Assembly (NCBI GenBank): GCA_903837785.1
Contig: CAILVY010000060.1
Location: 1-43,036 of the forward strand
From: Candidatus Hydrogenedentota bacterium
Lineage (GTDB): Bacteria; Hydrogenedentota; Hydrogenedentia; Hydrogenedentales; CAILVY01
Direction: 5' to 3'
Length of the DNA stretch: 43,036 nucleotides
Positions 41,859 to 43,036 of the stretch are shown one piece after another (position 1 is the first letter of the stretch; every line of letters begins with the position of its first letter). The notes beneath the pieces were generated by a model. The model ran no database searches. It saw only the letters and a list, made by a program, of their open reading frames with translations, and had not been told where the DNA came from. The translations under genes were made by a program, and so were the position numbers.

Positions 41859-43036
41859 TCAGAGTGCCAGGGTAACGCGTTCGCCGACCGCCGGGATCCT
41901 GAACGGGTGATAGCGCAACAGGCGGTTCAATTCCAGCCAGACCAGCGACGGGTCTTCCAGGGGGGTGCTGAAGTGATACGCCACCTCGCGCGGTCGCCCG
42001 TCGGCGGTTAGGCTGAGAATCTCGGCTGTCATGCCGCTCAGCTCGACGCGGTCTCCCACGGCAAAGGGATGCCACTTGTCCCGTGTCATGAACCAATTGA
42101 ACCCGTGTTTCGTCTCGTACTTCAGCGTGTTCGGGCCGGTGCGCGTGATCGTGATGGGATCGGGCAATCCCTGGCTGGGGGCAAGGCCGCGAATATGGGA
42201 CGGAACGGATTCGCCCCTGAAGGCACGCACAATGGGAAGATAGATCGTCAGGAACTCGTTCGGCGCGTTCACCATCACGACGGTTTTGTCTTCGACGTTC
42301 CCGTGAAGGGGCGCGCTGTCCATGCAGTCCATCATCACCTTGCCCATGAAGTAGAAACCGCCGATGCGCGCGGGAAGAAGAATCGGCGCCAACAGCAGAT
42401 GCACGGCAATGAGCGCCCAGAAGGCCGTCCGGATCGCTCTCCGATGCCGGGCGAGGCCGAGTGCCTGCACCCGGGCGAGGAACATCGCGACCAGTCCCAT
42501 TGCCCCAACGCCGACAAAAAGCAGGAGCCGGTCCATGGGAAACGTCGCACAGACGGGCGTCAGGGACAGGAGCATTCCCGCGCCCCAGAATCGGGCCACG
42601 GGCTCCCGGCGCAGCAAAGGCCACAGCAGCAGAACCACCCCCCCGGCGGCCACGACTGCAATGCCCCACCACAACCATTGTATGGCCGGCGGCGCGAAGA
42701 ACCACGGGTCGGAAGGGGGCACGCCCCATTGCGCCAGCAAGAGCACCGGCGCGCGAAACAAGAGCGCCTCGGCGAAAGCCCAGGGGGAATGAACGGGATC
42801 TATGTAGCTCGCCGACCCGGCCGTGCCGAAGCCCAGGTGGTTGTAGACGAGCCGCCATGCCACCACAAGGACCGCAAAGGGGATCAATCGGGCGCAACGT
42901 TTGAGCAGCGGGCCGTCGTCAAGGAAGACCGCGTACGCGAATAGATACGCGCACGCGGCGAGCGCCCCTTCATTGCACAGCAGTCCGATGAACAGAAAAC
43001 ACAAGGCCGGCACTAGTGTCCAGCGTTTGCCCGTAC
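41859..43036 (-). CDS. Multi-pass membrane protein, 5' end beyond the window (glycosyltransferase-like?)
   Basis: The frame is open to the window edge, so the N-terminus is missing. At least 384 residues are present. The first part has about six to seven hydrophobic segments (CFLFIGLLCNEGALAACAYLF; a segment with IPFAVLVVAW; WGIAVVAAGGVVLLLWPLL; FWGAGMLLSLTPV; LLLFVGVGAMGLVAMFL; AFWALIAVHLLLAPILLPA). A soluble C-terminal region of about 170 residues follows. Long multi-pass architecture with periplasmic tails is common in GT-C type glycosyltransferases, but the diagnostic first loop is not in the window, so function is unproven. Confidence 0.65.
   Translation of the reverse strand, partial: TGKRWTLVPALCFLFIGLLCNEGALAACAYLFAYAVFLDDGPLLKRCARLIPFAVLVVAWRLVYNHLGFGTAGSASYIDPVHSPWAFAEALLFRAPVLLLAQWGVPPSDPWFFAPPAIQWLWWGIAVVAAGGVVLLLWPLLRREPVARFWGAGMLLSLTPVCATFPMDRLLLFVGVGAMGLVAMFLARVQALGLARHRRAIRTAFWALIAVHLLLAPILLPARIGGFYFMGKVMMDCMDSAPLHGNVEDKTVVMVNAPNEFLTIYLPIVRAFRGESVPSHIRGLAPSQGLPDPITITRTGPNTLKYETKHGFNWFMTRDKWHPFAVGDRVELSGMTAEILSLTADGRPREVAYHFSTPLEDPSLVWLELNRLLRYHPFRIPAVGERVTLAL

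Overview
The window is GC-rich bacterial chromosome with about 19 protein-coding genes, most on the minus strand and most encoding exported proteins. No rRNA, tRNA, transposase, phage gene or CRISPR array was recognised. The mix of very long secreted beta-rich proteins, (Gly-Glu)n linkers, PQQ-type propellers, sialidase-like and DUF6259-like hydrolases, and a PAS/PocR hybrid kinase suggests an uncultured heterotroph of the Planctomycetes/Lentisphaerae/Candidatus Hydrogenedentes type. Hydrogenedentes is my best guess because of the Gly-Glu linkers. This is inference, as there is no marker gene.

Layout. 1-4.8 kb: a secreted beta-helix/PKD protein, a sialidase-like protein and a lipoprotein propeller. 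4.9-15.1 kb: one 3,403-residue secreted subtilase with eleven Ig/FN3-like modules, four of which carry an inserted alpha/beta domain. 15.5-20.9 kb: a 1,797-residue secreted protein with four PPC-like domains, two alpha/beta domains and two Gly-Glu linkers. 21.0-24.3 kb: a secreted PQQ-type propeller interrupted by a methyltransferase-like domain. 24.3-26.6 kb: a PAS-GGDEF protein and an iron-type alcohol dehydrogenase that carries an in-frame 42-bp minisatellite. 26.7-31.1 kb: two convergent glycoside-hydrolase-like genes. 31.4-33.8 kb: a tightly coupled three-gene operon of unknown function. 34.1-39.0 kb: an ECF-type sigma factor fused to a membrane domain, preceded by a PocR/PAS hybrid histidine kinase. 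39.3-43.0 kb: a sugar isomerase-like protein, a Tat-exported hemerythrin-like protein, a small methyltransferase and an incomplete membrane protein.

The most striking signal is a C-terminal module of about 95 residues shared by three otherwise unrelated secreted proteins (genes ending at 4861, 15477 and 31427). It has two EF-hand-like calcium loops, each followed by the signature LSELLRxxQFFNxxGYHC and a TEDGF-PGP turn, and in two of the three it follows a long (GE)n linker. I read it as a probable surface-anchoring, sorting or dockerin-like tag. One tagged protein is made from an operon with two paralogous secreted proteins of no recognised family, linked by two ATGA stop/start overlaps, so those paralogs are candidates for a partner role. 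The secreted hydrolases, tagged giants and sensors together look like a surface system for polymer capture and breakdown.
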